From Pseudomonadota bacterium (lineage in GTDB: Bacteria > Pseudomonadota > Gammaproteobacteria > Steroidobacterales > Steroidobacteraceae): a DNA stretch of 16,336 nt. Shown one piece after another: positions 6,253-13,556 of this stretch. How positions within the stretch are numbered: position 1 is the first letter of the stretch; each line of letters starts with the position of its first letter. The notes below the pieces were generated by a model. The model worked only from the letters and a program-made list of their open reading frames with translations. It ran no database searches and was not told where the DNA came from. The stretch spans positions 1-16,336 of the forward strand of contig JAKCEJ010000026.1 in NCBI GenBank assembly GCA_021838065.1, given 5' to 3'. Made by a program: the position numbers and the translations under genes.

Positions 6253-7160
6253 GCGGGCGGCTCCACGAGCAGGCCCGCGCGCTCGAGCACCTCATCCAGC
6301 CGCCGCTCGAGCTCCGCTGTGGCGCTCATCATGGGCAGGCGGTGCTCGTTGCGCGGCAGCAGTCCCAGGCGCCGCATCATGTACTTCATTGGCACGGGGT
6401 TGGTGTCGAAGAACACCGCCCGGTTGATCTCGAACAGCGCGTGATGCAGCGCCTGTGCGCGAGCCAAGTCACCTCGCCACACGGCCTCGCAGAGATCGAC
6501 GAGACTCCGGGGCCGGAGGTTGCCAACGGCGTTCATGAGGCCGCAGGCCCCCACCGCCATCATCGGGAAGCTGAGCTCCTCCAACCCGACGAAGATCTTG
6601 AACTCCGAGCCGAACACCGCATGACATTCCGATACCAGCGCCAGATCGTTCACCGCGTGTTTCATGCCGACGAAGGTCGAGGAGCTATCGCGCAGCGCTT
6701 TCAGCGTGTCGATGGTCACGCTGACCGCGGTGCGCCCGGGGATGTGATAGACCATCCACGGCAGGTCGGTGAGCGAAGCCAGCTCGAGGTAGTAGGCGAT
6801 GAGACCCCGCTGCGGCGGCCGAATGTAGTAGGGTGTGACGATGAGGAGCGCATCGGCACCGACTCGTGCGGCGTATTCGCTGAGCTCGCGCGTCTCCCTC
6901 AGGGACTGCGAGCCCGTGGCCGCGACCACGGGGATCCGCCCGTCCGTCACCTGGACCGCGACTTCGACCAGCCGGTTGCGCTCCTCGACCGAGAGGGTGG
7001 ATGGTTCGGCGGTCGTGCCGTTCACCAACACGCCATGCGAGCCATTCTGGATCTGGAATTCGACCAGGCGCGCATAAGTCTCGTAGTCGACCTCGCCTTC
7101 GCGCAACGGCGTTACCAGCGGGGGGATGGAGCCTTTCAGTCTAGCGAGGCGGGCGGTCAC
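6249..7160 (-). CDS. DapA-type class I aldolase, probable 2,4-dihydroxyhept-2-ene-1,7-dioate aldolase
   Basis: This 303-residue protein is of the dihydrodipicolinate synthase family. The Schiff-base lysine is Lys167 in FVGMKHA, the proton-relay tyrosine Tyr138 lies in YHIPGRT, and the NGTTAEPSTL loop (48-57) holds the paired threonines. Arg143 of PGRT corresponds to the arginine that binds the distal carboxylate in DapA. The start is a GTG at 7160 with AGGAG 7 bases upstream. A longer ATG frame would run 46 bases into hpaE. A DapA subgroup is known from 4-hydroxyphenylacetate operons, where it cleaves the heptenedioate to pyruvate and succinate semialdehyde, the des-amino analogue of the DapA reaction run backwards. 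Its place between hpaE and hpaG fits that role, and no classical HpaI is present. True lysine biosynthesis is unlikely here. Confidence 0.8.
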   Translation of the reverse strand: MTARLARLKGSIPPLVTPLREGEVDYETYARLVEFQIQNGSHGVLVNGTTAEPSTLSVEERNRLVEVAVQVTDGRIPVVAATGSQSLRETRELSEYAARVGADALLIVTPYYIRPPQRGLIAYYLELASLTDLPWMVYHIPGRTAVSVTIDTLKALRDSSSTFVGMKHAVNDLALVSECHAVFGSEFKIFVGLEELSFPMMAVGACGLMNAVGNLRPRSLVDLCEAVWRGDLARAQALHHALFEINRAVFFDTNPVPMKYMMRRLGLLPRNEHRLPMMSATAELERRLDEVLERAGLLVEPPA

Positions 7161-7180
7161 CGTGAGTCTCCTGCGTGGGG

Positions 7181-8698
7181 TCACACTCCGATCCGCGGTA
7201 CGCGATGCGTGCCGAAAGCGAGGCAAATATTCTTCGTTTCCATATAGAAGTCGAAACTGTAATCGCCGCCGTCGCGGCCGATGCCGCTGGCTTTCATGCC
7301 ACCGAAAGGCGAGGGTAGGTGGCGGTTGTTCTCCGAGTTGACCCAGACCATGCCAGCCTCGACGCCGTGCGCCATGCGCAGCGCCCGTCCGGTATCGGAC
7401 GTCCAGACATAAGCGGTCAGACCGTAAGGCGTGTCGTTTGCCACCTTGAGGGCCTCCGCCTCCTCATCGAATGCAATGGCGGTGAGCACCGGCCCGAAGA
7501 TCTCCTCGCGCGCTACCCGCATGGTATTGCTCGCGTGGGTCAAGAGCGTTGGCTCCACATACAAACCAGGCTGCAGCGCTTCGATGCGGTGACCTCCGAT
7601 CCTGATTTGTGCGCCGTCCTCGCGCGCGATGCGGAAGTAGCTCAGGACCTTGTCTAGATGACGGGCGTGGATGAGCGGCCCGATTTCGGTCGCAGGATCG
7701 AGCGGATGGCCGATCTTCAGTCTCGCCACGCGTGCGGCGACGCGCTCGATGAAGTGGTCATAGATGGAGCGTTGCACCAGCAGGCGGCTCGAAGACGTGC
7801 AGCGCTCGCCGTTCAGGCTATAGATCATGAACACCACGGCATCGACGGCGCGCTCGAGGTCCGCATCCTCGAACACAATGACGGGGTTCTTGCCGCCGAG
7901 CTCGAGGTGCAAGCGCTTCAGCGTCGGGGCGCCCTGGCTCATGATCAGGCTCCCCGTTCTGGATTCGCCGATGAACGCGGTGGCACGGATGGCGGGGTGC
8001 TCGGTGAGCAGCCTTCCGGCGCGCTCGCCGACACCGTTGACGAGATTGACCACCCCGGGTGGTACACCGGCTTCCGTCATGACCTCGGCCAGCATCATGG
8101 CAGTAAGAGGGCTCCATTCCGCCGGCTTGTGCACCACGGTGCACCCGGCCGCGAGCGCCGGCGCGATCTTCCAGGTCGAGAGCATGAACGGGGTATTCCA
8201 GGGCGTGATTACCGCCACCGGGCCGATTGCCTGGCGGACGGTGTAGTTCATGTGCTCGGCCGCAGGTAACGCTTGGCCGTCCGAGGCGCTGGGAGCGCGG
8301 TCCGCAAAGAAGCGAAAATTCTCCGCGCCGCGCACTGCCGCCGAGCTCATGAAGCGCAGAGGCTGTCCCGTGTCCATGCACTCGATTAATGCGAATTCCT
8401 CGCGGCGCGCCTCGATGGCATCAGCGACCTTGTGCAGGATGGCTCGCCGCTGCTCGCCGGTCTTGGCGCGCCACGCGGGCAGCGCGTCTTCGGCGGCAGT
8501 GGCCGCCGCGTGTATGTCCTGCGGGTCTGCGGAGACGACTTGGTTGATTATCTTGCCGTCGACGGGGGAGAAATTGTCGATAAGATCGCAACTTGCGCCG
8601 CGCGCGTGCCGACCGGCGATGAAGTGTCCGAGCGGGCCGGCCCGGAAACGCTCCAGGAGCGCCGCAACCTTGGAGAGGTTCGACTCGAGCGCGCTCAT
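7181..8698 (-). CDS. hpaE: 5-Carboxymethyl-2-hydroxymuconate semialdehyde dehydrogenase
   Basis: This 505-residue NAD(P)-dependent aldehyde dehydrogenase has all catalytic landmarks: Asn168 in ITPWNTP, Lys191 in VVHKPAEWSP, Glu266 in HLELGGK and the nucleophile Cys300 in NGERCTSSSR. The length is normal for the superfamily. I start at the ATG that overlaps the hpaF stop (ATGA) rather than an upstream Met 20 codons earlier inside hpaF. The enzyme should oxidise the ring-cleavage product 5-carboxymethyl-2-hydroxymuconic semialdehyde to the dicarboxylate used by HpaF. Context decides the substrate: it sits between hpaF and the aldolase/decarboxylase genes and downstream of hpaBC. The ALDH family is certain. 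A different semialdehyde is possible but less likely. Confidence 0.87.
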   Translation of the reverse strand: MSALESNLSKVAALLERFRAGPLGHFIAGRHARGASCDLIDNFSPVDGKIINQVVSADPQDIHAAATAAEDALPAWRAKTGEQRRAILHKVADAIEARREEFALIECMDTGQPLRFMSSAAVRGAENFRFFADRAPSASDGQALPAAEHMNYTVRQAIGPVAVITPWNTPFMLSTWKIAPALAAGCTVVHKPAEWSPLTAMMLAEVMTEAGVPPGVVNLVNGVGERAGRLLTEHPAIRATAFIGESRTGSLIMSQGAPTLKRLHLELGGKNPVIVFEDADLERAVDAVVFMIYSLNGERCTSSSRLLVQRSIYDHFIERVAARVARLKIGHPLDPATEIGPLIHARHLDKVLSYFRIAREDGAQIRIGGHRIEALQPGLYVEPTLLTHASNTMRVAREEIFGPVLTAIAFDEEAEALKVANDTPYGLTAYVWTSDTGRALRMAHGVEAGMVWVNSENNRHLPSPFGGMKASGIGRDGGDYSFDFYMETKNICLAFGTHRVPRIGV

Positions 8699-9102
8699 GG
8701 GGCACTCCCGTGGCTGCGGCGCCTTTCCACGTATTCGTGCAGATTGTTCTGCCGGCATCGCAGCAGCGGATCGATGTCCTGCATGTCGAGCGAAATGCCA
8801 AGCGGCAGCGTCTCGAAGAGCGTCGCGAGGTAATTCCGTGCTGCCGCGAAGATGGTCTGGCAGGCGCGTTTGCGGGTATCCAGATCCCGTCCGGGGCCGA
8901 TCCTCAGGCCGATGTGCACGAAGGTGTTGTCTGGATGATCGTCGGCAATCACGTAATGCTCGGCCGCATAAGCCCGGGTGCGGATGCCGCCGACGGGGAA
9001 GACGCCCGTCGAGACGGCTGCTTCATGTACCGCCTTCAGAAACTGCGGCAGATCCAGCCGTCCGCGCAGGTTCGCGGAGTACTCGATCACGATGTGCGGC
9101 AT
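8695..9102 (-). CDS. hpaF: 5-Carboxymethyl-2-hydroxymuconate delta-isomerase
   Basis: This 135-residue protein of the tautomerase-related CHMI family begins MPHIVIEYSANL, placing the catalytic Pro directly after the initiator Met as in E. coli HpaF (MPHFIVECSDN). Further matches are STGVFPVGGIRTRAY near 31-45, FVHIGLRIGPGRD near 62-74 and a C-terminal RQNNLHEYV. I choose the ATG at 9102 because it exposes the Pro and has GGAG 6 bases upstream. The frame extends 23 codons further into promoter DNA, which is not coding. It isomerises 5-carboxymethyl-2-hydroxymuconate for HpaG. It is the first gene after a 107-base intergenic gap with its own promoter, and it is coupled to hpaE by an ATGA junction. 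Confidence 0.9.
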   Translation of the reverse strand: MPHIVIEYSANLRGRLDLPQFLKAVHEAAVSTGVFPVGGIRTRAYAAEHYVIADDHPDNTFVHIGLRIGPGRDLDTRKRACQTIFAAARNYLATLFETLPLGISLDMQDIDPLLRCRQNNLHEYVERRRSHGSAP

Positions 9103-9120
9103 GTCCGCTCCTTCGCGGGT

Positions 9121-9164
9121 TATATACTTAACATCATAATTATATAGGGCCAGGCCTTTGTCAA
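9121..9164 (-). promoter_or_regulatory. Promoter and AT-rich operator dyad in front of hpaF
   Basis: On the minus strand a perfect TTGACA lies at 9164-9159. With a 17-base spacer the -10 would be AATTAT (9141-9136); a consensus TATAAT at 9144-9139 is only 14 bases away. The bases 9121-9146 form a 26-base dyad with TATATA at both ends, in which 10 of 13 base pairs match, and it covers the -10. This size and symmetry suit a MarR dimer, so HpaR is the likely ligand. It would start the hpaF-hpaE-aldolase-hpaG-hpaR-ligA-ligB unit, separately from hpaBC. Confidence 0.65.
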
Positions 9165-9209
9165 GCCGCAAGAGCCGGGCCGATGCGCGGCCTCGTCCTC
9201 GCGAGCCGT

Positions 9210-9764
9210 TCAGAACGCATAGAACACCTGGGCCGGCTCATCCTCAGCGCTCAAGTCCGGCGCCGGCACGCCCGGCGAGAAGTCAACGCCGTGGTAGCGT
9301 CCCTGGAAGAACAGGAGCGGCCTGTGAGGTGCGACACCCGTGCGCAGATCGAGCACTTGGCCGACCACCATCCAGTGATCGCCCGCCTCAACCACCTGCT
9401 CGCGCCGGCAGTCAAGCGAGGCCAGCGACCCTTCGAGCCGGGGCGCGGCCCGCCATGGCACGAAGCGGAACGGCGGCGCCGAGGGTTCCCGCCAGCCGCC
9501 GGCGAAGTAGGTCGAAAGTGCCTGCTGATCGTAACGCAGGAAGTTGATGGTGAAGTCCGGCATCGCCTCCGGCCGCTGCGCGAATTTGGTTCGCTTGCCT
9601 GGGCAGAACAGCACCAACATGGGCTCGAGCGAGAGCGAGTTGACCGCATTGACGGTCATGGCCATCACCTCCTCGCCTGACCGGCCGACGACCACCGCGA
9701 TGCCGGTCGCGAGCAGCCCCATGGCGTCGCGGAAGCGGCGGGCATCGGGCGGGAGGTTGTCCAT
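9210..9764 (-). CDS. hpaC: Flavin reductase component of 4-hydroxyphenylacetate 3-monooxygenase
   Basis: This 184-residue protein has the flavin-reductase-like fold. The N-terminal RRFRDAMGLLATGIAVVVGR and MAMTVNAVNSLSLEPMLVLF correspond to the FMN/FAD-binding region, and the later EAGDHWMVVGQVLDL is the conserved D-H segment. It supplies reduced flavin to the oxygenase HpaB for ortho-hydroxylation of 4-hydroxyphenylacetate. It lies 7 bases after hpaB on the same strand, the usual HpaBC arrangement. A gap of about 107 bases with a promoter follows. Length is near the 170-residue E. coli HpaC. The family call is firm; the role follows from its partner. Confidence 0.88.
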   Translation of the reverse strand: MDNLPPDARRFRDAMGLLATGIAVVVGRSGEEVMAMTVNAVNSLSLEPMLVLFCPGKRTKFAQRPEAMPDFTINFLRYDQQALSTYFAGGWREPSAPPFRFVPWRAAPRLEGSLASLDCRREQVVEAGDHWMVVGQVLDLRTGVAPHRPLLFFQGRYHGVDFSPGVPAPDLSAEDEPAQVFYAF

Positions 9765-9771
9765 GAGCGTC

Positions 9772-11268
9772 TCAACCCGCCTCGGCCGCCGCGAAGGCCT
9801 CGTCCCGGTTCTGCTTCACGAAGGCCATGACCTTGTCAGCGTATTCCTTGATCTGCGCGCCGTGGCCGGTGACCAGGGCACCGGCCATACGCACCGGGTC
9901 GCCGAAAAAGAACCGCTCGTAGAGCACCTGGCGGGAGGCGAAGGCCGAGAGCGCCGTATCCCAGCCCAGTCGGAACATGGGAATGCGGTCGAAGGCCTCG
10001 GCCCGCGCCGCCTGGTAGTACTTGCGGATATCTCCGACCAGCGGACCTTTCAGATCCGCCTCGGTGGGCATGGCCACCAGGCCGCTGGCACCGATTTGCT
10101 GGATGATCTCCACCATGCGCGGATACAGGCGCGGGAAGAGATTGCGGGCCGCATCCAGCGGGTTCCAGGCCGGACGCATGACACCCCACTCGTCGAGCGC
10201 GGCGTCCGCCTCCGCGGCGCGCAGGAACGCCTGCATGGTCTCGAGATTCACCCAAATTTCCGCCAGCTTCTCGTGTATGTGCTGGAAGACCTCGGCACCT
10301 ATGGTGTTGACCATCAGTGAGGCCAGCCCCAGCAGAAACTCGCTCTTGGCGATGTTCTTGACGACAACTTGGTGCGTCATATGAACCACGGCGCCGGTAC
10401 GCGCGTACGCCTCATTGCAGCGCTTGACGTCCCGATACAGCAGCACCCGTTCCCAGGGAACGAATACATCGTCGAACACCACCAGGGCATCCATTTCCTC
10501 GAAGCGCGAACCCAGCGGGTGATCGAAATGCGATCGGCCGTAATCGACGCTCTCGCGGCTGATGAAACGCAGGCCGGGCGTGTCGTTCGGGATGCAAAAC
10601 CCGAATGCGTACGGAGCGTCTTCATCGCCGCTCTTGAGCACGGTGGAGGGGAATACCATGATTTCGTCAGAGATCGGCAGTGTCGCCAGCATGCGGCAGC
10701 CGCGGATGATGAGCCCCGCATCGGTCTCTTCCTTGACGCGTGCGGACAGATACGGGTCCGCTTGGTTCGCCATGCTCGCCGCACGGTTGGCCTGCGGCGG
10801 AATCAACGTATGCGTCAGACACAGATCGTTCTCGCGCAGGTACTCGTAGCAGCGCACCGCGTTCTCGCCATAGCGTGCGCCGGCCTCGGCGAGGAAGGGC
10901 GCGCCCGCGGCGTAACCGGTCATGGCCCGGTTGATGTAGTCCGGCACCCGTCCCATCATCCCGAAGGTGTAGTCTCCCCAGACCTTCATCGCCCGGCTGA
11001 CGCTCTGCAGCTGCGCGTGGGTCTTCGGCATCATGAAAGAGCGGGCTACCCTGTTGCCGCTCGTCGGCGAATCGTACAGGGTGATGTCCTGCTGCTCCCA
11101 CTGCAGATCGTAGAGCTTCGCCAGCGTGTGTACTCCGCCCTTGAGGGCCGGATGCGTCGTGACGTCCTTCACCTGCTCGCCCCCATACCAGATAGTCGGA
11201 GGCCGCTCGCGCAGCCGTTGCAATACCTCGTGCCCTCTTCGGGCCCCGTGACCTTCAGCCCCGATCAT
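9772..11268 (-). CDS. hpaB: 4-Hydroxyphenylacetate 3-monooxygenase, oxygenase component
   Basis: This 498-residue flavin-dependent monooxygenase has the acyl-CoA dehydrogenase fold. Active-site residues known from the Thermus HpaB structure are in place: Arg107 and Tyr111 in GRVPDYIN, and His153 in CLTHTLIPPQ. Other landmarks are the N-terminal WYGGEQVKDVTTHPAL, DDVFVPWERVLLY near 275-287 and a C-terminal GDIRKYYQAAR. The ATG at 11268 has GGGAG 5 bases upstream. It converts 4-hydroxyphenylacetate to homoprotocatechuate with O2 and reduced flavin from HpaC, the committing step of the cluster. It is read divergently from an IclR regulator across an AT-rich control region. A related phenol substrate is possible, but the downstream hpa genes support the assignment. 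Confidence 0.92.
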   Translation of the reverse strand: MIGAEGHGARRGHEVLQRLRERPPTIWYGGEQVKDVTTHPALKGGVHTLAKLYDLQWEQQDITLYDSPTSGNRVARSFMMPKTHAQLQSVSRAMKVWGDYTFGMMGRVPDYINRAMTGYAAGAPFLAEAGARYGENAVRCYEYLRENDLCLTHTLIPPQANRAASMANQADPYLSARVKEETDAGLIIRGCRMLATLPISDEIMVFPSTVLKSGDEDAPYAFGFCIPNDTPGLRFISRESVDYGRSHFDHPLGSRFEEMDALVVFDDVFVPWERVLLYRDVKRCNEAYARTGAVVHMTHQVVVKNIAKSEFLLGLASLMVNTIGAEVFQHIHEKLAEIWVNLETMQAFLRAAEADAALDEWGVMRPAWNPLDAARNLFPRLYPRMVEIIQQIGASGLVAMPTEADLKGPLVGDIRKYYQAARAEAFDRIPMFRLGWDTALSAFASRQVLYERFFFGDPVRMAGALVTGHGAQIKEYADKVMAFVKQNRDEAFAAAEAG

Positions 11269-11270
11269 GC

Positions 11271-11349
11271 TTGCTCCCGCGTCGCATCATGATTATGAAA
11301 TAATTAACCTATTAATTTAATCGTAATCACTTGCCTTGATTCCCGTCAA
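11271..11349. promoter_or_regulatory. Divergent hpaB/iclR promoters with a 38-base inverted repeat operator
   Basis: This is an AT-rich island between divergent genes. An imperfect inverted repeat has arms 11291-11307 (gattatgaaataattaa) and 11312-11328, with 13 of 17 positions matching around a 4-base centre. Toward hpaB there is TTGACG (11349-11344), an 18-base spacer and TACGAT (11325-11320). Toward iclR there is TTGCTC (11271-11276), a 17-base spacer and TATGAA (11294-11299). The repeat overlaps both -10 boxes, so a bound IclR dimer or tetramer could control both promoters. Promoter boxes are predicted by eye. Confidence 0.6.
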
Positions 11350-11365
11350 GCCTTACGTTCGCGCG

Positions 11366-12148
11366 ATGACTCGCAAGCACAAGCCACAGCAAGGCATTCA
11401 GTCGATCGAAGTGGGCGGCAGGCTCCTTTCGGCGCTCGCCGAGGCGCGGCGACCGCAGATGCTGCGTGACCTCGCTCAGGAGGCCGGCATGCCGGCCTCC
11501 AAGGCGCACCGATATCTCGTGAGCTTCGGCCGGATGGGGCTGGTCGAGCAGCAGACTGAAACGAGCCTGTACGACCTGGGCCCGTTCGCTCTACAGCTTG
11601 GTTTGAGCGCGCTGGCGCGTCTCGATCCGGTGCTAATCGGCGCCGCGGCACTGCCAAAGTTGTCGCGGACGATCGGTCAGACTGTAGCGCTCGCGGTGTG
11701 GGCCAACCAGGGCCCGACCATCGTGCGCTGGCTCGGCGCCGACACGCCGGTGGCCGCGAGTCTGCGGGTCGGGTCGATCATGCCGCTCACCCGATCGGCC
11801 ACCGGAGGGGCGTACCTCGCCTTCCTGCCGAGGGAGAGCACGCAAGTCACGCTGAAGAAAGAACTCGCCGGCAACCGGCGCAAGGGTCTTGCGCCGATGA
11901 CGCGGGAAGTGGTCGAGGCCTTCGTAGAGCAGACACGCCGCCAGGGCTTCGCGCACACCATTGATTTCATTCCCGGCATCGGCGGTATCGCCGCCCCGGT
12001 GTTCGACCACTCGGGCGCGATGGTCCTGGCGCTGGTGGCGCTCGGCTACAGCAAGCCCTTCGAGGCTCACATCCAGCGCATCGCAGCGGCGGTTCTGCAT
12101 ACCGCCGCGACTCTTTCGCAACGCTTGGGGGCGAATAACGCGGCTTGA
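11366..12148 (+). CDS. IclR-family transcriptional regulator of the hpaBC unit
   Basis: This 260-residue protein has an N-terminal winged helix (about 10-72, with GIQSIEVGGRLLSALAEA and MPASKAHRYLVSFGRMGLVEQ) and the IclR ligand-binding domain (about 85-255, with SIMPLTRSATGGAYLAFLP and GIGGIAAPVFDHSGAMVLAL). I choose the ATG at 11366. A TTG ten codons upstream would also be in frame but has no ribosome binding site. Its divergence from hpaB and the shared palindrome suggest that it controls hpaBC and itself in response to 4-hydroxyphenylacetate or a related aromatic. In the classical E. coli cluster the hpaBC activator is AraC-type HpaA, so an IclR protein here is a different solution. The family is certain; the target is inferred from position. 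Confidence 0.88.
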   Translation: MTRKHKPQQGIQSIEVGGRLLSALAEARRPQMLRDLAQEAGMPASKAHRYLVSFGRMGLVEQQTETSLYDLGPFALQLGLSALARLDPVLIGAAALPKLSRTIGQTVALAVWANQGPTIVRWLGADTPVAASLRVGSIMPLTRSATGGAYLAFLPRESTQVTLKKELAGNRRKGLAPMTREVVEAFVEQTRRQGFAHTIDFIPGIGGIAAPVFDHSGAMVLALVALGYSKPFEAHIQRIAAAVLHTAATLSQRLGANNAA

Positions 12149-12157
12149 GCCCTCGCG

Positions 12158-12252
12158 CGCCCGGATAGTTCCCGGGCGGCGGGGTGCCTCAGCGCGGCAG
12201 CGCCATGGAGTTTGCCGCGTGATCCGTGCGCAATGCCCGGTCAGTGCCGGGC
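12158..12252. terminator. Possible hairpins between convergent iclR and hemerythrin genes
   Basis: Two short GC stems lie in the 124-base convergent gap. One pairs cgcccgg (12158-12164) with ccgggcg (12172-12178), and the other pairs gcccgg (12235-12240) with ccgggc (12247-12252). Neither is followed by a T tract on either strand, so classical intrinsic termination is doubtful. Nothing else is seen in the gap. Confidence 0.25.
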
Positions 12253-12272
12253 GAGGCGATCGGCACCGTCCG

Positions 12273-12695
12273 TCACAGGAGGTCTCGCATCGCCGGGAAC
12301 AGCATCTCCTCTTCCCGATTCATGTGCGATGAGAGCGCATCGGCCAGCTGCTCGGCCAGAAACCGGGCCGCCTCGATGTCGTCGTTATCCTCGATCGCCG
12401 CTACCAGACGATTGCGCAACGCCAGAATCTCACCGTGCTCGGCGGTGAAGAACGCAAGGATTCCGGCGTCGCCGCCGCATGCGGCATAGGCGGGGAAGAG
12501 CTCGCGGTCTTCGTTTGCGATGTGTTCATCCAGGGGCAGGCCGATCAGGGGCGCAATGCGCTCGAAGGCCGTTTTGAGGGATTCGGCCGAAGCCGTTGCT
12601 TCCTGCGCGAGTCTGGCCAATTCCGGCAGCAGTGCCCGATGCTCGGCGGACAGAGCGTCGATCAAGGCGGCACGAGACTTGTTGTCCGGAATCAT
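12273..12695 (-). CDS. Hemerythrin HHE-domain protein
   Basis: This 140-residue four-helix bundle carries the di-iron ligand pattern of bacterial hemerythrins: His19 (SAEHRAL), His58 and Glu62 (DEHIANEDRELFP), His87 (TAEHGEI), and His124 with Glu128 (SSHMNREEEMLFP). The two copies of the H-x3-E-x3-LFP element show the internal pseudo-symmetry of the family. I start at the ATG with GGAG 7 bases upstream; a longer frame of 13 more codons has no such site. Such proteins bind O2 or take part in redox, NO or iron responses in the cytoplasm. It stands alone between the O2-dependent hpa block and the O2-sensitive benzoyl-CoA-type block. That suggests an O2-buffering role, but this is inference. Confidence 0.85.
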   Translation of the reverse strand: MIPDNKSRAALIDALSAEHRALLPELARLAQEATASAESLKTAFERIAPLIGLPLDEHIANEDRELFPAYAACGGDAGILAFFTAEHGEILALRNRLVAAIEDNDDIEAARFLAEQLADALSSHMNREEEMLFPAMRDLL

Positions 12696-12829
12696 GACTG
12701 CTCTCCACGTTCCGATCGCATCGGTTCCCGTCACGCGATCAATGCATCCGCTGTTCGATCCGTGCCCGCAGTGTCCGGCGACCGGCGTGTACGGCCCGGC
12801 GCCGACGCGGGCCGCGAAGTGCGCCGGCC

Positions 12830-13555
12830 TTAGATGTATTGGCCGGCATCGACCCGCAGCACCTCGCCCGTGATGGCGCGCGCCGCATCCGAGAGAAGGA
12901 ACAAGACGGCATGCGCGATGTCCTCCACGCCGGCCAGGGCCGCCAACGCGGCCTCGCTGCGCGCCTGGGCGGTGATCTCCGGGGCAAGTTCGCCGGCCAT
13001 GAGAGTCATGACCATACCCGGGGCCACGGCGTTCACGGTGATGCCCTTGCGACCGAACTCCTTCGCGGCCGACTTCGTCAGTCCGATCAGACCGGCCTTG
13101 GATGCCGCGTAGTTTCCCTGCCCGAACTTGCCGCGCAAGCCGTTGATCGAGGTGATGTTCACGATGCGGCCGAAGCCTGTGCCCGCCATTAGCGGCGCAA
13201 CTGCGCGAGTCATGTGGAAGGCGCCGGTGAGGTTGACCCTGATGACCGCGTCCCAGTCCTCGTCGGTCATCTTGGCGAGCGTGCGATCGCGAGTAATGCC
13301 TGCATTGTTGACGAGGAGCGTCGGTGGCGCCGGCAGCGCGGCGACAGCGGCGTGCACCTGTGCCCCGTTGGCAATGTCCACGGCGGCGCGGCTGTAGGGA
13401 TAATCCTCGGGAATGTCGACATCGAAGCCATGCACGGTGGCGCCGGCCGCGGCGAGTGTGTCAGCAATGGCACGGCCGATGCCGCGTGCGGCACCTGTGA
13501 CGATCGCGCGGTGACCGCGGAAATCGTAGGAGGCGCGGGCCGGTAGACTTGGCAT
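12830..13555 (-). CDS. Short-chain dehydrogenase/reductase, probable 3-hydroxyacyl-CoA dehydrogenase
   Basis: This classical SDR of 241 residues has the dinucleotide motif TGAARGIG (20-27) and NNAG (83-86). The catalytic set is Asn108, Ser136 in NITSINGL, and Tyr149-x3-Lys153. The second beta strand ends in FDVD (Asp45), which favours NAD(H) over NADP(H), so an oxidative role is more likely than FabG-type reduction. The sequence GRIVNITSINGLRGKFGQGNY resembles acetoacetyl-CoA reductases (PhaB) and related 3-hydroxyacyl-CoA enzymes. The ATG lies one base after the stop of the had-like gene, so the two are co-transcribed. With Had as partner, oxidation of 3-hydroxypimeloyl-CoA in the lower benzoyl-CoA pathway is a reasonable proposal. 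Other 3-hydroxyacyl-CoA substrates cannot be ruled out. Confidence 0.75.
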   Translation of the reverse strand: MPSLPARASYDFRGHRAIVTGAARGIGRAIADTLAAAGATVHGFDVDIPEDYPYSRAAVDIANGAQVHAAVAALPAPPTLLVNNAGITRDRTLAKMTDEDWDAVIRVNLTGAFHMTRAVAPLMAGTGFGRIVNITSINGLRGKFGQGNYAASKAGLIGLTKSAAKEFGRKGITVNAVAPGMVMTLMAGELAPEITAQARSEAALAALAGVEDIAHAVLFLLSDAARAITGEVLRVDAGQYI

Positions 13556-13556
13556 A

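Noticed and set aside
5485..6444. Long + strand open frame opposite the FAH gene
   Set aside because: It is antisense to a conserved FAH-family protein and has no motif of its own.
6342..7247. Long + strand open frame opposite the DapA-type aldolase
   Set aside because: It is a shadow of a gene with intact catalytic residues on the other strand; the composition is His/Arg/Gln-rich and not protein-like.
9103..9171. Upstream extension of hpaF by 23 codons
   Set aside because: It is AT-rich promoter/operator DNA; the shorter start exposes the catalytic Pro after Met and has a good ribosome binding site.
10369..11292. Long + strand open frame opposite hpaB
   Set aside because: It is antisense to a fully recognisable HpaB, has no family resemblance and reflects high GC content.
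11336..11365. TTG start ten codons upstream for the IclR gene
   Set aside because: No ribosome binding site precedes it, and it would place coding sequence over the predicted hpaB -35 box; the ATG at 11366 fits the family start better.
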